The notes: generated by a model from the letters alone, not told the origin. DNA of 64,000 nt from CAMDPA01 sp963825625 (GCA_963825625.1 CAWGUF010000010.1:62001-126000), one strand, 5' to 3'; counted from the first letter of the stretch, positions 1-12,375 are shown. Made by a program: numbers and translations.

Positions 1-462
1 GACTATGGCCAGGGCCTTCCCTCGGGTCTCAGCGTCTCGGGCAGACAGGATGGCACGCCCCTGCAACGCCTGTTGGGTCGGCTCGACATCCCGCGGCTGG
101 AACCCGTTCCCGACACCCATGTGCTGACCAAATCGTTCTACCTGTTGCGAGCCTTCCCTGGCCGTTGGGCCGGCGGACAATTGTGGGTGGAGGCTGAAGG
201 CGCCGAGACGCTCAATCAGGGTGGCCGCAAGGCTCGGCGCGCGGACGGCGTCTCCTCGATCCTCGTGACATCGAATGATCTGGCTTCCGCCTGGGCGCTC
301 GATGACAGCAACCGGCCGATCTACCCTGTCGTTCCCGGTAACGATCGCCAGCGCGAGATGGCATTCCGCACCGGGGTCAATATCGTGATGTATGCCCTGA
401 CCGGCAACTACAAGGCCGATCAGGTGCATGCCCCTGCTCTGCTGGAGCGCCTGGGCCAATAA
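1..462 (+). CDS. DUF4159 domain protein, C-terminal part (5' end outside window)
   Basis: The frame is open from the first base, so only the last 153 residues are visible. The end of the protein (PALLERLGQ, after MYALTGNYKADQ) resembles the C-terminus of DUF4159 proteins, which in alphaproteobacteria are large membrane proteins next to MoxR/BatA-like and von Willebrand-type genes. The next gene downstream is such a von Willebrand-like membrane protein 65 bases away on the same strand, which supports the assignment and suggests one operon. A leucine codon (TTG) at 73 could be called as a start but is internal. Molecular function is unknown; a role in assembling or quality-controlling envelope complexes is only inferred from family neighbourhoods. 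Confidence 0.75.
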   Translation, partial: DYGQGLPSGLSVSGRQDGTPLQRLLGRLDIPRLEPVPDTHVLTKSFYLLRAFPGRWAGGQLWVEAEGAETLNQGGRKARRADGVSSILVTSNDLASAWALDDSNRPIYPVVPGNDRQREMAFRTGVNIVMYALTGNYKADQVHAPALLERLGQ

Positions 463-527
463 GCTCTATCGGGCATTTGCCTGCCCTCGCAGGGCTGGAG
501 ACTGCCGACCCGGAATAGGACCGAGAG

Positions 528-2651
528 ATGACCAGCTGGTCGATCGATTTCTCACCGATGGTGCCGACGCCTCTGTTGTGGGTAGGCGTCGCTCTCGCCG
601 TGCTGTTGGTCGCCGTGCTTCTGTTTCGCCGCTCGCCTGGCGCCCTGCTCCGCGCCTTGGCGCTCGGCCTTGTCGTCCTGGCGCTCGCCAATCCGACGCT
701 GAAGGAGGAAGAGCGCGAGAACCTCGGCAACGTCGCCATTGTCGCGATCGACGAGAGCACCAGCCAGACCCTCGCCGGCCGCCCGCAGCAGACTGAGGCC
801 ATCCGCCGCGACCTGGAAACCAAGCTCGGCGCCATCAAGGGCTTGGAGGTCAAGTGGATCAACGCCGCCCGGCCAGACGACACGCGCGGCGGCACCAATC
901 TTTTCGCCGACCTCAATCAGGCGCTCACGACGACGCCGCCAGACCGTCTTGCCGGTATCATCATGGTCACCGACGGCCAGGTCCATGACGTACCGAAATC
1001 CGCCGGAGCGCTGGGGTTCGATGCCCCTGTTCACGCGCTGCTGACGGGACGGCCCGGCGAATTCGACAGGCGCATAGAGATCCTCAACGCCCCGAAGTTT
1101 GGCATCGTCGGTCAGACCCGAACGGTCGAGTTCGCCGTGCGCGAGACCGGCCGGTCCAGCGGTGCGGGATCTGCAGTGACCTTGCGTATCCGGCGCGAAG
1201 GCCGCCCCGACGAGCTGCGCCGCGCCGAGTTGGATCGCAAGGTCGCCATCCAGATGCATTTCCCCCATGCCGGGCAAAACATCCTGGAGATCGAGCTGCC
1301 GGCCAGCGAAGGCGAGCTAACGGCGGCCAACAACCGCGTCGTGGTCTCCGCCGAAGGCGTACGCGAGAACCTCCGCGTGCTCCTGGTATCCGGCAAACCC
1401 CACGCCGGCGAGCGCACTTGGCGCAATCTTCTGAAATCGGATGCGGCGGTCGATCTCATCCACTTCACTATTCTGCGGCCACCGGAGAAACAGGACGGCA
1501 TCCCGACCCGTGAGCTGTCCCTGATTCAGTTCCCGACGCGGGAGCTGTTCTCGCAGAAGATCCAGGACTTCGATCTGATTATCTTTGATCGCTATCAGCA
1601 TCGCGGCATTCTGCAGGCGCTGTATTACGACAACATCGCCCAATACGTGATGAAGCACGGCGGCGCCTTGCTGGTTGCGGCGGGCGACGACTATGCCGGC
1701 AGCACCAGCCTCATGCGCACCATGCTGGCGCCTGCGCTGCCTGCACGGCCGACAGGCCGCGTCTTCGAGCTCCCCTTCAAGGCGAAGCTGACCAATGACG
1801 GCAAGAAGCACCCGGTTACGCGCGATCTGCCCGGCGCCAAGGCAGAAGCGCCGACATGGGGCAACTGGTATCGTCAGGTCGATGTCTCCGGCGTCCGCGG
1901 TCGCACGGTGATGAACGGCGCCCAGGACAAGCCGCTCTTGATCCTGGAGCGGCGCGGCAAGGGCCGAGTCGCTTTGCTGACCTCCGACCACGCCTGGCTG
2001 TGGGCTCGAGGCCACGATGGCGGCGGTCCATATGCCGACCTGCTTCGCCGCACGGCGCACTGGCTCATGAAGGAGCCGGACCTCGAGGAGGAACGACTGA
2101 TCGCCACCGCCAAGGGCCTCAAGCTGACGATCGAGCGGCGCTCGATGGAGGGCAAGGTCCTGCCTGTCACCATTTCAGCTCCCGGTGGCGCCAATTCCCA
2201 GGTCACGCTCGATCCCGCCGAGGACGGCATCTGGCGCTCGACGATCGATGTCAAGCAGCCCGGCCTCTACAAGATGCAGACGCCGAGCAGCGCCGGCAGC
2301 CTCACCGCCGTGGCACTGGCTGGCGTGGAGGACCCGCGCGAGATGTCGGAGGTCACAGCGACGGACGCCAAGCTGAAATCGCTTGTCGGCGAGACCGGCG
2401 GCGGCGTGTTCTGGACCCGCGGCGGAGGCGTTTTTGGCTCCGTGGCGAGCGCCACCTCGGCGGTCGAGGTACCGCGCATTACCATGATGTCCGGTGCCCG
2501 CGTGCTGGCTGGCTCCGGCTGGATGGGCCTCAAGGACCGGGAGGCCTTCGTCACCCGTGGCATCAAGCTCACCCCGATGTTCACCGGCCTGCTCGCTCTG
2601 GCCGCGCTGTTGTTCTTCATCACGCTCGCATGGTGGCGCGAAGGGAAATAA
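528..2651 (+). CDS. membrane protein with degenerate von Willebrand A-like domain and amidotransferase-like domain
   Basis: A 707-residue protein starting at ATG 528. It has two hydrophobic segments at residues about 10-50, then a periplasmic or cytoplasmic region with a MIDAS-like signature (IDESTS near residue 75 and TDGQ near residue 148), a long middle section that resembles the class I glutamine-amidotransferase-like fold found in BatA-type proteins, and a single C-terminal membrane helix (about 683-701) ending in a basic tail. This arrangement is typical of the large BatA/BatB-type membrane protein that accompanies DUF4159 proteins in alphaproteobacteria. It is the last gene of its operon, because a strong bidirectional terminator follows 2 bases after the stop. 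No enzymatic function is proposed. Confidence 0.7.
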   Translation: MTSWSIDFSPMVPTPLLWVGVALAVLLVAVLLFRRSPGALLRALALGLVVLALANPTLKEEERENLGNVAIVAIDESTSQTLAGRPQQTEAIRRDLETKLGAIKGLEVKWINAARPDDTRGGTNLFADLNQALTTTPPDRLAGIIMVTDGQVHDVPKSAGALGFDAPVHALLTGRPGEFDRRIEILNAPKFGIVGQTRTVEFAVRETGRSSGAGSAVTLRIRREGRPDELRRAELDRKVAIQMHFPHAGQNILEIELPASEGELTAANNRVVVSAEGVRENLRVLLVSGKPHAGERTWRNLLKSDAAVDLIHFTILRPPEKQDGIPTRELSLIQFPTRELFSQKIQDFDLIIFDRYQHRGILQALYYDNIAQYVMKHGGALLVAAGDDYAGSTSLMRTMLAPALPARPTGRVFELPFKAKLTNDGKKHPVTRDLPGAKAEAPTWGNWYRQVDVSGVRGRTVMNGAQDKPLLILERRGKGRVALLTSDHAWLWARGHDGGGPYADLLRRTAHWLMKEPDLEEERLIATAKGLKLTIERRSMEGKVLPVTISAPGGANSQVTLDPAEDGIWRSTIDVKQPGLYKMQTPSSAGSLTAVALAGVEDPREMSEVTATDAKLKSLVGETGGGVFWTRGGGVFGSVASATSAVEVPRITMMSGARVLAGSGWMGLKDREAFVTRGIKLTPMFTGLLALAALLFFITLAWWREGK

Positions 2652-2653
2652 AC

Positions 2654-2690
2654 AAAAATCGGGACAAAAATCGATCTGTCCCGATTTTTT
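2654..2690. terminator. bidirectional Rho-independent terminator
   Basis: A 13-bp perfect inverted repeat (2654-2666 and 2677-2689, AAAAATCGGGACA and its complement) with a 10-base loop lies between two convergent genes. Each arm ends in an A or T run, so it can stop transcription from both directions. Confidence 0.9.
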
Positions 2691-2697
2691 GCGAGGC

Positions 2698-4148
2698 CTA
2701 CAGTACCTTCCCCGGATTCATGATGCCGTTCGGGTCGAACACGCGCTTGATGCCCTGCATCAGCTCCAGCTCCACCGGGCTCTTGAATCGCACCAGCTCC
2801 TCGCGTTTCGACCGGCCGATGCCGTGCTCGGCCGAGATTGAACCGCCAAGCTCGTGCACCAGATCGTGCACCGCGCCATTGATCGTCTCGCCGATCTCCA
2901 GGAACTTGCCCTTCGCGAAGCCCACCGGCTCGGAGATGTTGTAGTGGATGTTGCCGTCGCCGAAATGCCCAAACGGCACCGGCCGCACACCAGGACAGAT
3001 CTTCTCCACCACCACGTTGGCCCGCGCGATGAACTCTGGTAGCCGCGCGATCGGCACCGAAACGTCGTGCTTTACGGACGCTCCCTCAGGCTTCTGCGCC
3101 TCCGGCATCAATTCGCGCAACCGCCAGAAGTCGGCTGCCTGGGTCAGCGAGGCCGCGATCACCGCATCCTCGATATGACCGGCCTCGGCCGCCTCCGTCA
3201 GCACCGCCTCCAATTCCCGCGCCGCCTGCCCATCGGGCCTCGCCCCGGTCACCTCCATCAGCACATACCAGGGAAAAGTCCTGTCGAACGGCAGCCGGGT
3301 GCCCTCGAAATGCTTCAGGATGAACTGCAGCCCGTCATTGGAGATGAACTCGAATGCCGTGAGATTGGTCAGTGCCGTATTGTGTGCCAGCGTGAACAGG
3401 TCGAGCGCCGCTTCCAGCCGCGGCAGACCGATAAACGCCGTCGCTCGCTCTGCCGGTTTCGGGAACAGCTTCAGCGACGCCGCCGTGATGACTGCCGAGC
3501 GTCCCCTCCGAGCCGATGAACAGATCGCGCAGGTCGTAGCCGGTGTTGTCCTTCTTGAGCGCCTTCAGCGCCGGGCACGATGCGGCCGTCCGCCAGCACC
3601 ACCTCCAGCCCAAGCACCAGCTGCCGCGTATTGCCGTAGGCCAGCACTGCAACGCCTCCGGCATTCGTGCCCAGATTGCCACCGATGCGGCAGCTGCCTT
3701 CCGATGGTAGCGACAACGGGAAGATACCGGCCCACCTTGTCCGCCTCCGCCTGCACATCGGCAAGCGTCAGGCCGGCCTCCACCGTCATGTTGTAGCCCG
3801 GCGCATCGAGCTGCCGGACCTTGTTGAGACGGCCGATGGACAACACGACCTCATCGCCGCTCTCGTATGGCACCTGACCTCCCACCAGCCCAGTGTTACC
3901 GGCCTGCGGCACGACCGCGACGCGAGCCTCGTTGCAGCAGCGCCAGGCACTGCGACACCTGCTCGACCGTCGCAGGGCGCAATACCAGCGGCGACTTGCC
4001 GAAATAGAGGTCGCGCATCTCGCGCAGATAAGGGAGTTGCTGGTCGGGATCGGTCAAGGCGTGCTCCGGCGCCGACGATGGCCGTCAGCTTCTCGATCAG
4101 CTGTGGTGTAGGAGCATTGAGGGGCAAGCGGCCGCCGTCTGCAGTCAT
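2698..4148 (-). pseudogene. FAD-binding oxidase of the GlcD / D-lactate dehydrogenase type, frame-broken
   Basis: Joining pieces in three frames gives a protein of about 480 residues from ATG 4148 (MTADGGRLPLN) to the stop at 2698-2700. The pieces contain the PCMH FAD-binding domain (NTGLVGGQ, GGNLGTNAGG, IGSEGTLG) and the FAD-oxidase C-terminal domain (HFGDGNIHYN; EHGIG). These are hallmarks of D-2-hydroxyacid dehydrogenases such as GlcD, Dld or D-2-hydroxyglutarate dehydrogenase. At least five frame changes lie between about 3290 and 4070, while the last 565 bases read cleanly. The substrate cannot be told from sequence. If the breaks are sequencing errors the gene is intact; as given it cannot make one protein. 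It is convergent with the upstream operon. Confidence 0.85.
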
Positions 4149-4245
4149 GGGCTCGTCCTTTGGAGTGGAACCGCGCGCGGCCGGCAGCGAAATCGCATCC
4201 TCTCTACCACCAGCCAATTCACTTTCTTAACCCGCTCCAACCACG

Positions 4246-4274
4246 TTGCAAAGCGGACCAAGGACCGCTATAGG
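4246..4274 (+). promoter_or_regulatory. sigma-70-type promoter for rplY-pth
   Basis: TTGCAA (4246-4251), a 17-base spacer and TATAGG (4269-4274) form a good housekeeping promoter about 100 bases before rplY. Inferred from sequence only. Confidence 0.5.
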
Positions 4275-4275
4275 T

Positions 4276-4356
4276 GGCCCGCCCCGGAGCGGGCCCCCCG
4301 CCGCGCATGCACCCTTGGAGGCCGGGCGGGGTAAACGGGCCTATCGGCCCTTTTTT
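4276..4356 (+). promoter_or_regulatory. structured rplY leader with terminator-like hairpin
   Basis: The presumed 5' leader holds two hairpins: a 7-bp GC stem (4276-4282 with 4289-4295) and a 5-bp GGGCC/GGCCC stem (4337-4341 with 4346-4350) followed directly by six T residues (4351-4356). The second looks like an intrinsic terminator placed just before the ribosome binding site (GGAG at 4361), so it could attenuate rplY expression or end upstream transcription. No known leader family is claimed. Confidence 0.45.
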
Positions 4357-4370
4357 CGTTGGAGAGTGCC

Positions 4371-5024
4371 ATGGCTGAAATCACGGAGATCAAAGCCTCG
4401 GCGCGTCCGCGGGCAGGCAAGGGGGCCGCCCGCCAGACACGTCGCGAGGGCAAGGTACCGGCCGTCATCTACGGCGACAAGCGCGAGGCGGACGCCATCG
4501 CGGTGGATGGTCACGAGTTGAAGCTTATCGTCCAGAAGGGCCGCTTCCTGTCGACACTGTTCGAAATCGACGTCGACGGCAACAAAACCCGCGTGCTGCC
4601 GCGCGACGTACAGTTGGATCCGGTGACCGACACCCCCATTCACGTCGACTTCCAGCGCATCACTCCCGCCAGCCGCGTACGCGTGCAGGTGCCGGTCCGT
4701 TTCATCAACGACACGGCTTCGCCGGGCCTCAAGCGCGGCGGCGTGCTGAATATCGTGCGCCACGAGGTCGAGGTCTTCGCCCCACCCGAGAACATCCCCG
4801 AGGTCTTCGAGTTCGACCTGACCGGACTCGAGATCGGCCGCTCCATCCATATTTCTGCCGTCCAGATGCCGGACAGCGTGCGTCCCACGATCGCCAACCG
4901 CGACTTCACCGTGGCAACCATCGCTGGTGCCGGCGGCAAGTCGGACACCGAGGAAAAGACGGCCGATGGTGCAGCGGCAGCTCCTGCCGCAGCCGATGCC
5001 AAGGCTGGCGAGGCCAAGAAGTAA
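4371..5024 (+). CDS. rplY: 50S ribosomal protein L25/general stress protein Ctc
   Basis: A 217-residue protein of the long L25 (TL5/CTC) type that binds 5S rRNA in the large ribosomal subunit. The N-terminal L25 domain (about residues 5-95, with GKGAARQTRREGKVPAVIYG near residue 20) is followed by the CTC beta domain (about 100-190) and an Ala/Lys/Glu-rich low-complexity tail. ATG 4371 is chosen because GGAG lies 6 bases upstream; an upstream in-frame TTG at 4359 lacks such a site. pth follows 68 bases later, the usual alphaproteobacterial order rplY-pth. The two probably share the promoter at 4246. Confidence 0.97.
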   Translation: MAEITEIKASARPRAGKGAARQTRREGKVPAVIYGDKREADAIAVDGHELKLIVQKGRFLSTLFEIDVDGNKTRVLPRDVQLDPVTDTPIHVDFQRITPASRVRVQVPVRFINDTASPGLKRGGVLNIVRHEVEVFAPPENIPEVFEFDLTGLEIGRSIHISAVQMPDSVRPTIANRDFTVATIAGAGGKSDTEEKTADGAAAAPAAADAKAGEAKK

Positions 5025-5092
5025 TGGTGGTCCGGGCGTCTTTGCCCGGCCCCATCCTGGACGTCGCCACAGTCAGACGAGCGTGAGGCGTC

Positions 5093-5854
5093 ATGAAACT
5101 TCTGGTCGGGCTAGGCAATCCTGGCGACAAGTATGCCCGTAACCGGCACAATGTCGGATTCATGGCCGTCGAGCGCATAGCCGACCGCCATGGCTTCGGT
5201 CCGTGGCGCAGGAAATTCCAGGGCCTGGCCACGGAAGGCGAGGTGGATGGCGAAAAAGTCCTGCTGCTCAAGCCCGACACCTACATGAACGAGTTGGGCA
5301 GGGCAGTCGGTGAGGCGGTCCGCTTTCTGAAGTTGGACCTGGCCGACGTCATCGTCTTCCACGACGAGCTGGACCTTGCCCCGGGCAAGCTGAAGGTCAA
5401 GACCGGCGGCGGCAATGCTGGCCACAATGGTTTGCGCTCGATAACCGCCCACATCCGCAACGAGTATATCCGCGTGCGCATCGGCATCGGACACCCTGGT
5501 GCAAAGGAGTTGGTGCACGGCTGGGTTCTCCACGATTTCGCCAAGGCGGATGCTGTATGGCTGGCCCCCTTGCTTGATGCGATGGCAGATGCCGCCCCAC
5601 GCCTTGCGACCGGCGACGGCCCGCGATTCCTGAGTGATATCGCGCTGCAACTGCAGGACGATGAGCAGCAGGACGTAGCCGCACCAGGCGAGGACAAAGG
5701 CGCTGCCACGAAGGACTCGCGGCCGAAATCATCCGGCAAGCCCGGTTCAGCCGGTCATCCTGCCGGCGAGCGGATGGGCAAAAGGCAGTCCGCTCTGACC
5801 GAGAACCTGAAAAAGTGGATGGCCGCCCGTAGCAAGCCCGGCGCGGATACGTGA
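5093..5854 (+). CDS. pth: peptidyl-tRNA hydrolase
   Basis: This enzyme cleaves peptidyl-tRNA that drops off ribosomes, recycling tRNA in the cytoplasm. The family residues are present: the N-terminal LVGLGNPG, catalytic His19 in RHNVGF, the FHDELDL acidic motif and the GGGNAGHNGL loop. The core ends near residue 185. The protein is 253 residues, about 60 longer than the E. coli enzyme, because of a charged Gly/Ser/Lys-rich C-terminal extension common in alphaproteobacteria. It starts at ATG 5093 with GAGG upstream. In relatives ychF usually follows; here an unrelated membrane protein gene follows instead. Confidence 0.97.
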   Translation: MKLLVGLGNPGDKYARNRHNVGFMAVERIADRHGFGPWRRKFQGLATEGEVDGEKVLLLKPDTYMNELGRAVGEAVRFLKLDLADVIVFHDELDLAPGKLKVKTGGGNAGHNGLRSITAHIRNEYIRVRIGIGHPGAKELVHGWVLHDFAKADAVWLAPLLDAMADAAPRLATGDGPRFLSDIALQLQDDEQQDVAAPGEDKGAATKDSRPKSSGKPGSAGHPAGERMGKRQSALTENLKKWMAARSKPGADT

Positions 5855-5895
5855 GCGACTGACAACGGGGCAACCACCGCCCCACGGAGGCAGCG

Positions 5896-6720
5896 ATGGC
5901 AGCCAAAACGGCACCACAGGACAAGCGCAACGACGACGACAAGGAGGCCGCAGCCCTGCTTCGCTGGGGCAAACGGGCCAATAGCGCGCGCTCAGCCTGG
6001 GGCTGGTGGAACTGGCTCGCGTCCGGCGGCACCGGCAATGCCGTCGCAGGATTTGGCGCCATGACCCTGGTCGCCGCAACGGCCGGGCTCGTCGCATTCG
6101 ATGGCGTCAAGACCGCCTGGGGCATCCCTGGCACACTCAGCATACAGCCGGTCACGGTCGCCGAGCGCCAGGCGCTGGGTGAGGACGCCGTGCTGTACCA
6201 GGTATCGGGAGTGGACCTTACCGGACGCAAGGCGACGTTCGACTTGATCGTGATGAGCCGCGACACTGTTTGGGTCAAGGGCAGCACGGAGAAGATCTCC
6301 CGCGGCGGCGCGGTGATTGAGGCGGAAGCCTTCCGCCGCCTGCTGGCGAACGGCGCGTTGGGCCAGCGGGTTGCAGCCGCCCGGGAGTTGATTGCCGTTG
6401 GCGTTGCCTCGCGTGAGGGCGAGCAGACCACGGAGGAGGCCCGGGCCAGCCAGAGGGCCCACCGCATTGGTGGCTGGCTGATTGAGATCGACAAATCCAA
6501 GAAGCCGATCTGGGCACTCAACCTGGGTCAGCATCGCGGTGACTGCGCCGAATGCGATACCGGCATCACGGACTGGCAAAGACCCATCATCGTGGTCGGT
6601 CAGGCAACGGCGGATACAGGCGTCAACCTGGGCGAGGCGCTGGCCGATGCCATGTCGAAGCGCGCCAATCTGCCAAGTCCGGAGAGCTATTCGCGTTTCT
6701 CCATTCTTCGGCTGCGATAG
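5896..6720 (+). CDS. uncharacterised single-pass membrane protein
   Basis: A 274-residue protein starting at ATG 5896, 41 bases after pth on the same strand. The first 30 residues are charged, residues about 48-70 form a hydrophobic helix (GFGAMTLVAATAGLVAF), and the rest looks soluble with two close cysteines (GDCAECD near 217-222). I do not recognise a named family. It may be cotranscribed with rplY and pth, and it converges on ccmA with a short gap. Membrane localisation is inferred from the single hydrophobic segment. Confidence 0.6.
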   Translation: MAAKTAPQDKRNDDDKEAAALLRWGKRANSARSAWGWWNWLASGGTGNAVAGFGAMTLVAATAGLVAFDGVKTAWGIPGTLSIQPVTVAERQALGEDAVLYQVSGVDLTGRKATFDLIVMSRDTVWVKGSTEKISRGGAVIEAEAFRRLLANGALGQRVAAARELIAVGVASREGEQTTEEARASQRAHRIGGWLIEIDKSKKPIWALNLGQHRGDCAECDTGITDWQRPIIVVGQATADTGVNLGEALADAMSKRANLPSPESYSRFSILRLR

Positions 6721-6738
6721 CCTGACGGTCGCGCCGCG

Positions 6739-7357
6739 TCACCTATCCTGAAGCGCTGGGGCCAGTCGCAGCTCGCGAGCAGCCTCGAAGCCCAGCGCCA
6801 CATGCGTTGCAGCAACGACCAGCCCTCCCGCGGCCAGATGCGTCCTCACCAGGTCCGCCAGCGCCTGCACACCGGCAGCATCGAGTGACACCGTCGGTTC
6901 GTCGAGCAGCCAAAGACCACGCTCGGCCAGCAGCAGGCGCACAAGCCCCAGCCGACGGCGCTGGCCAGCCGACAGATAGGCCGCCGGGATCGCCGCCAGC
7001 CTGTCGATTCTGAAGCCGTTCCAAAGCCGGAAGCACATCCTCGCCCCCGCCAAGGTAGCGGGCCCAGAAGCTGGCATTTTCCGCAACGCTGAGCCCACCC
7101 TTCACGCCGTCGCGATGACCGATATAGTGGCACTGCTCGGCGATCTCGCGCTCGGCTGCCCCCCCTTCCAGCCTGATCGAGCCGGCAACCGGCGCCAGAT
7201 AGCCGGCCACCGCCCGCAGCAGTGTCGTCTTTCCCGCCCCGTTGGGACCGGTCAGCAGCAACGCCTCGCCGGCCCCGACCTGGAACGAAAGGTCCTGCAG
7301 AACCAGGCGACCGCCGCGTTCCAGGGTCAGACCCTCGCACAAAAGTTGCATTGCCAC
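6739..7357 (-). pseudogene. ccmA: heme exporter ATP-binding protein CcmA, one frame break
   Basis: CcmA is the ATPase of the CcmABCD complex that handles heme in cytochrome c maturation. The first frame holds the Walker A loop (GPNGAGKTT, near residue 36); after a frame change at about 7020 the second frame holds the ABC signature (LSAGQRRRLG), Walker B (LWLLDEPT) and the switch His (VVAATH). Without the break the length (about 205 residues) fits the family. Start is GTG 7357 or ATG 7351. It is divergent from acnA, a classic alphaproteobacterial arrangement, but ccmB does not follow: the next gene faces it. Confidence 0.85.
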
Positions 7358-7577
7358 CCGGCGTTCTCCGCAGCCACGTCTCTGCCCAGGAAAAAGCCCT
7401 GTGGCTCTCCGGCAAACAACACTCTATAAGGGGCTCGCACAAGCCCATGCTAGCGCAAAGAACGGGGTGCACCGGGCCCTCTCGCAGGCCGCATTACGGC
7501 CGCCGCTTCCAGCCCGGAACTCCTCCCGCCGGCACTCCGGCGGCGCAGCTCCTTGAACAGATCTGAAGGAGAGACAC

Positions 7578-10299
<2,722 letters not shown>

Positions 10300-10313
10300 T
10301 ACGCATATGCCGA

Positions 10314-10358
10314 AAAGGGCGGCAGCCACCGGTTCACTGCCGGTGGCATGCCGCCTTT
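10314..10358 (+). terminator. probable acnA terminator hairpin
   Basis: A long near-perfect stem (10318-10332 against 10340-10355 with one bulged A) flanked by AAAG on the left and CTTT on the right follows acnA by 15 bases. The T run is only three bases, so termination strength is uncertain. Confidence 0.6.
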
Positions 10359-10411
10359 GGCCTAACCACCTTGGCCACGCAGGTTGAAACTGGCGGCACG
10401 CCCGCGGCTCG

Positions 10412-10443
10412 AGGCGCGAAACACACCCTTCGCGCCTTTTTTT
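10412..10443. terminator. Rho-independent terminator between acnA and the GlcG-like gene
   Basis: A 9-bp perfect stem (AGGCGCGAA, 10412-10420, with 10429-10437) and 8-base loop followed by seven T residues. It serves acnA on the plus strand. Confidence 0.8.
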
Positions 10444-10449
10444 CATCCG

Positions 10450-10944
10450 CTACAGCTTGGCGTCCTGCCAATCCGGCACCGGCTCCTCGGGATGCGGATT
10501 GAGGCCGGCCGCGCGAACCCCCATGATCGCCGCATACTCGTCCCGATCCGACGCATCGCCGCTGATCCCAACCGCGCCGATCACAGCCCCGGCCTGGTCG
10601 CGCACGAGCACGCCGCCCGGCACCGGAATGAACCGCCCCTGCGCCGCGGCAGCCAATGCACTCTGGAATGCCGGCCTGTCTTTCAGGCGATCTCGAATGG
10701 TGCGGCTCGAGATGCCCATGCCCAGCGCACCCCACGCCTTGCCGCACGCGATGTCCGCGCGCAGGATGCCGGAGCCATCCTCCCGCTTCACCACGACAAT
10801 GCCGCCGCCCGCATCCAAAACCGCCACTGTCAACGGCAGCATGCCTGCGGCACGGCCCGCGGCAAGCGCCGCCTCCACGATGCGCTCCGCAGTCGTCAGC
10901 GCGATGCTGACCTGCAGCCTGTGAATGTAGTAGTCGTCTGACAT
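10450..10944 (-). CDS. GlcG/HbpS-like heme-binding family protein (DUF336)
   Basis: A 164-residue protein starting at ATG 10944. It has the family features: a helical N-terminus (ALTTAERIVEAAL), the VAVLDAGG strand, an alternate GILRADIACGKAWGALG segment, and the C-terminal PGGVLVRDQ ... GAVGISG core. Members include GlcG, linked to glycolate use, and the secreted HbpS heme sensor; this one has no signal peptide, so it is probably cytoplasmic. Its substrate or ligand is not known. It is divergent from the MFS transporter, with 180 bases of shared control region in between. Confidence 0.85.
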   Translation of the reverse strand: MSDDYYIHRLQVSIALTTAERIVEAALAAGRAAGMLPLTVAVLDAGGGIVVVKREDGSGILRADIACGKAWGALGMGISSRTIRDRLKDRPAFQSALAAAAQGRFIPVPGGVLVRDQAGAVIGAVGISGDASDRDEYAAIMGVRAAGLNPHPEEPVPDWQDAKL

Positions 10945-11124
10945 CCTTGACCCGCCTTCGCTATCTCGTGAACAGCGGCATCGCTGCAGCTTGGCGCAAC
11001 CGATCCCGATCGCATACAAAGGCAGACCAGCCCTGAGCGGATTGCAAGAGCTCTCTGCACCGATCCGGCTGAAAGTATAGAGCACAGGACCTGTAGCAGC
11101 CGGGGTCATATCGCCCCGCACAAG

Positions 11125-12375
11125 ATGGAGGCGTGCGGATTGGCAACGGCGGAAAGCGATGTGCCATGGCGAATACAGGCGGCCGTTTACGGCGTCGGCC
11201 TCTTCACCACCTCGCTGTTCTACATCGGCTCGGTGATCATCCCCCTCTACGTCTACACGATGAACCCCTCGCCGTTCCTGTTCGGGCTGGTCTTTGCCAT
11301 GCCGCACGTCCTGCCGCTGCTGCTGTCGATCCACGGCGGCGCGATGATGGACCGCTTCGGCGCGCGCCGTGTGATGCTGTTCTTCACGACGATCGGCACG
11401 CTGGTGCCGCTGCTGTACCCACTGTCGCCGACGATCTGGGCGCTCCTGGTGCTGCAGATGTTCCTCGGCCTGGCCGAGTTCATGGGCTGGCTGGGCGCAC
11501 AGACGATGATCGGCCAGTACATGAAGGGCCGCACCGCATATGCCGGCCGGCTCAGCGCCGTGATCCGCTTCGGGCAGCTGGCCGCGCCACCCATGGTCGG
11601 TGCCGCCTGGGACATTTGGGGGCCATGGGGCGGCTTCGGACTGATGTCGCTGTGGGCCTCGGGCGCGATCGTCTGCGCATTGATGCTTCCGCCCCAAACC
11701 ATCGAGGCCAGCGACACATCTCCCGGCGCAAGTGGACGCCGCGCCGTCGCAGCAGCACTGATGCCGAGATGGTCCGACTACATCACGGCATTCCGCCTGC
11801 TTTCCATGCCCGCGGTTGTACTGATCGTCCTGCTCGGCGCACTGATGCACGTCGGCAACGTCGTGCAGGGCTCGTTCTACATCGCATGGCTGACCGAGAT
11901 GGGCATCACAGGCACCGCGATCGGACTGCTGAGCCCTGCTGCCGCCATCGCCGCAGCCCTTTTCTCGCTTCTGACCACACGGCTGACACCTTATTTCGGC
12001 GGACTATGGATCGTTCTCGTGTCGCTGTGGATCGGCATCGTGCTGATCTGCATCACGCCGCTGCTCGGCACCTATCTCGCTTTGCAGATCGTCAACTTCC
12101 TGCGCTCTGGAGCCAACGGCCTGGCCCAGCCCCTGATCATCACGCTGGTGTTGCGCGGAGCCGGAGCGAGCAATCAGGGCAAGGCGATCGGCCTCAGAGG
12201 CACGGCCAACCGCGTCGCTTCCATTGTCTCGCCATTGGCAATGGGTGCCGTCGCACAAGCGATTGGCCTGGAAGCCTCGTTCTATGTCGTTGGCATCCTC
12301 GTCAGCGCGGCCATGGCCGGCATCGCCGTATATCTGTGGCGAAACCCGCACGTCGCGAAGGCTGGCGAGGATTAG
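11125..12375 (+). CDS. MFS transporter
   Basis: A 416-residue inner-membrane protein with about 12 hydrophobic helices. The cytoplasmic loop between helices 2 and 3 carries the MFS motif A in the form GGAMMDRFGARRVM (near residue 73-86), and a second related stretch occurs mid-protein. A central loop near residues 195-215 splits the two six-helix halves. ATG 11125 gives a short soluble N-terminus; other in-frame starts are possible. The substrate cannot be read from sequence. It is divergent from the GlcG-like gene and may be regulated with it. Confidence 0.85.
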   Translation: MEACGLATAESDVPWRIQAAVYGVGLFTTSLFYIGSVIIPLYVYTMNPSPFLFGLVFAMPHVLPLLLSIHGGAMMDRFGARRVMLFFTTIGTLVPLLYPLSPTIWALLVLQMFLGLAEFMGWLGAQTMIGQYMKGRTAYAGRLSAVIRFGQLAAPPMVGAAWDIWGPWGGFGLMSLWASGAIVCALMLPPQTIEASDTSPGASGRRAVAAALMPRWSDYITAFRLLSMPAVVLIVLLGALMHVGNVVQGSFYIAWLTEMGITGTAIGLLSPAAAIAAALFSLLTTRLTPYFGGLWIVLVSLWIGIVLICITPLLGTYLALQIVNFLRSGANGLAQPLIITLVLRGAGASNQGKAIGLRGTANRVASIVSPLAMGAVAQAIGLEASFYVVGILVSAAMAGIAVYLWRNPHVAKAGED

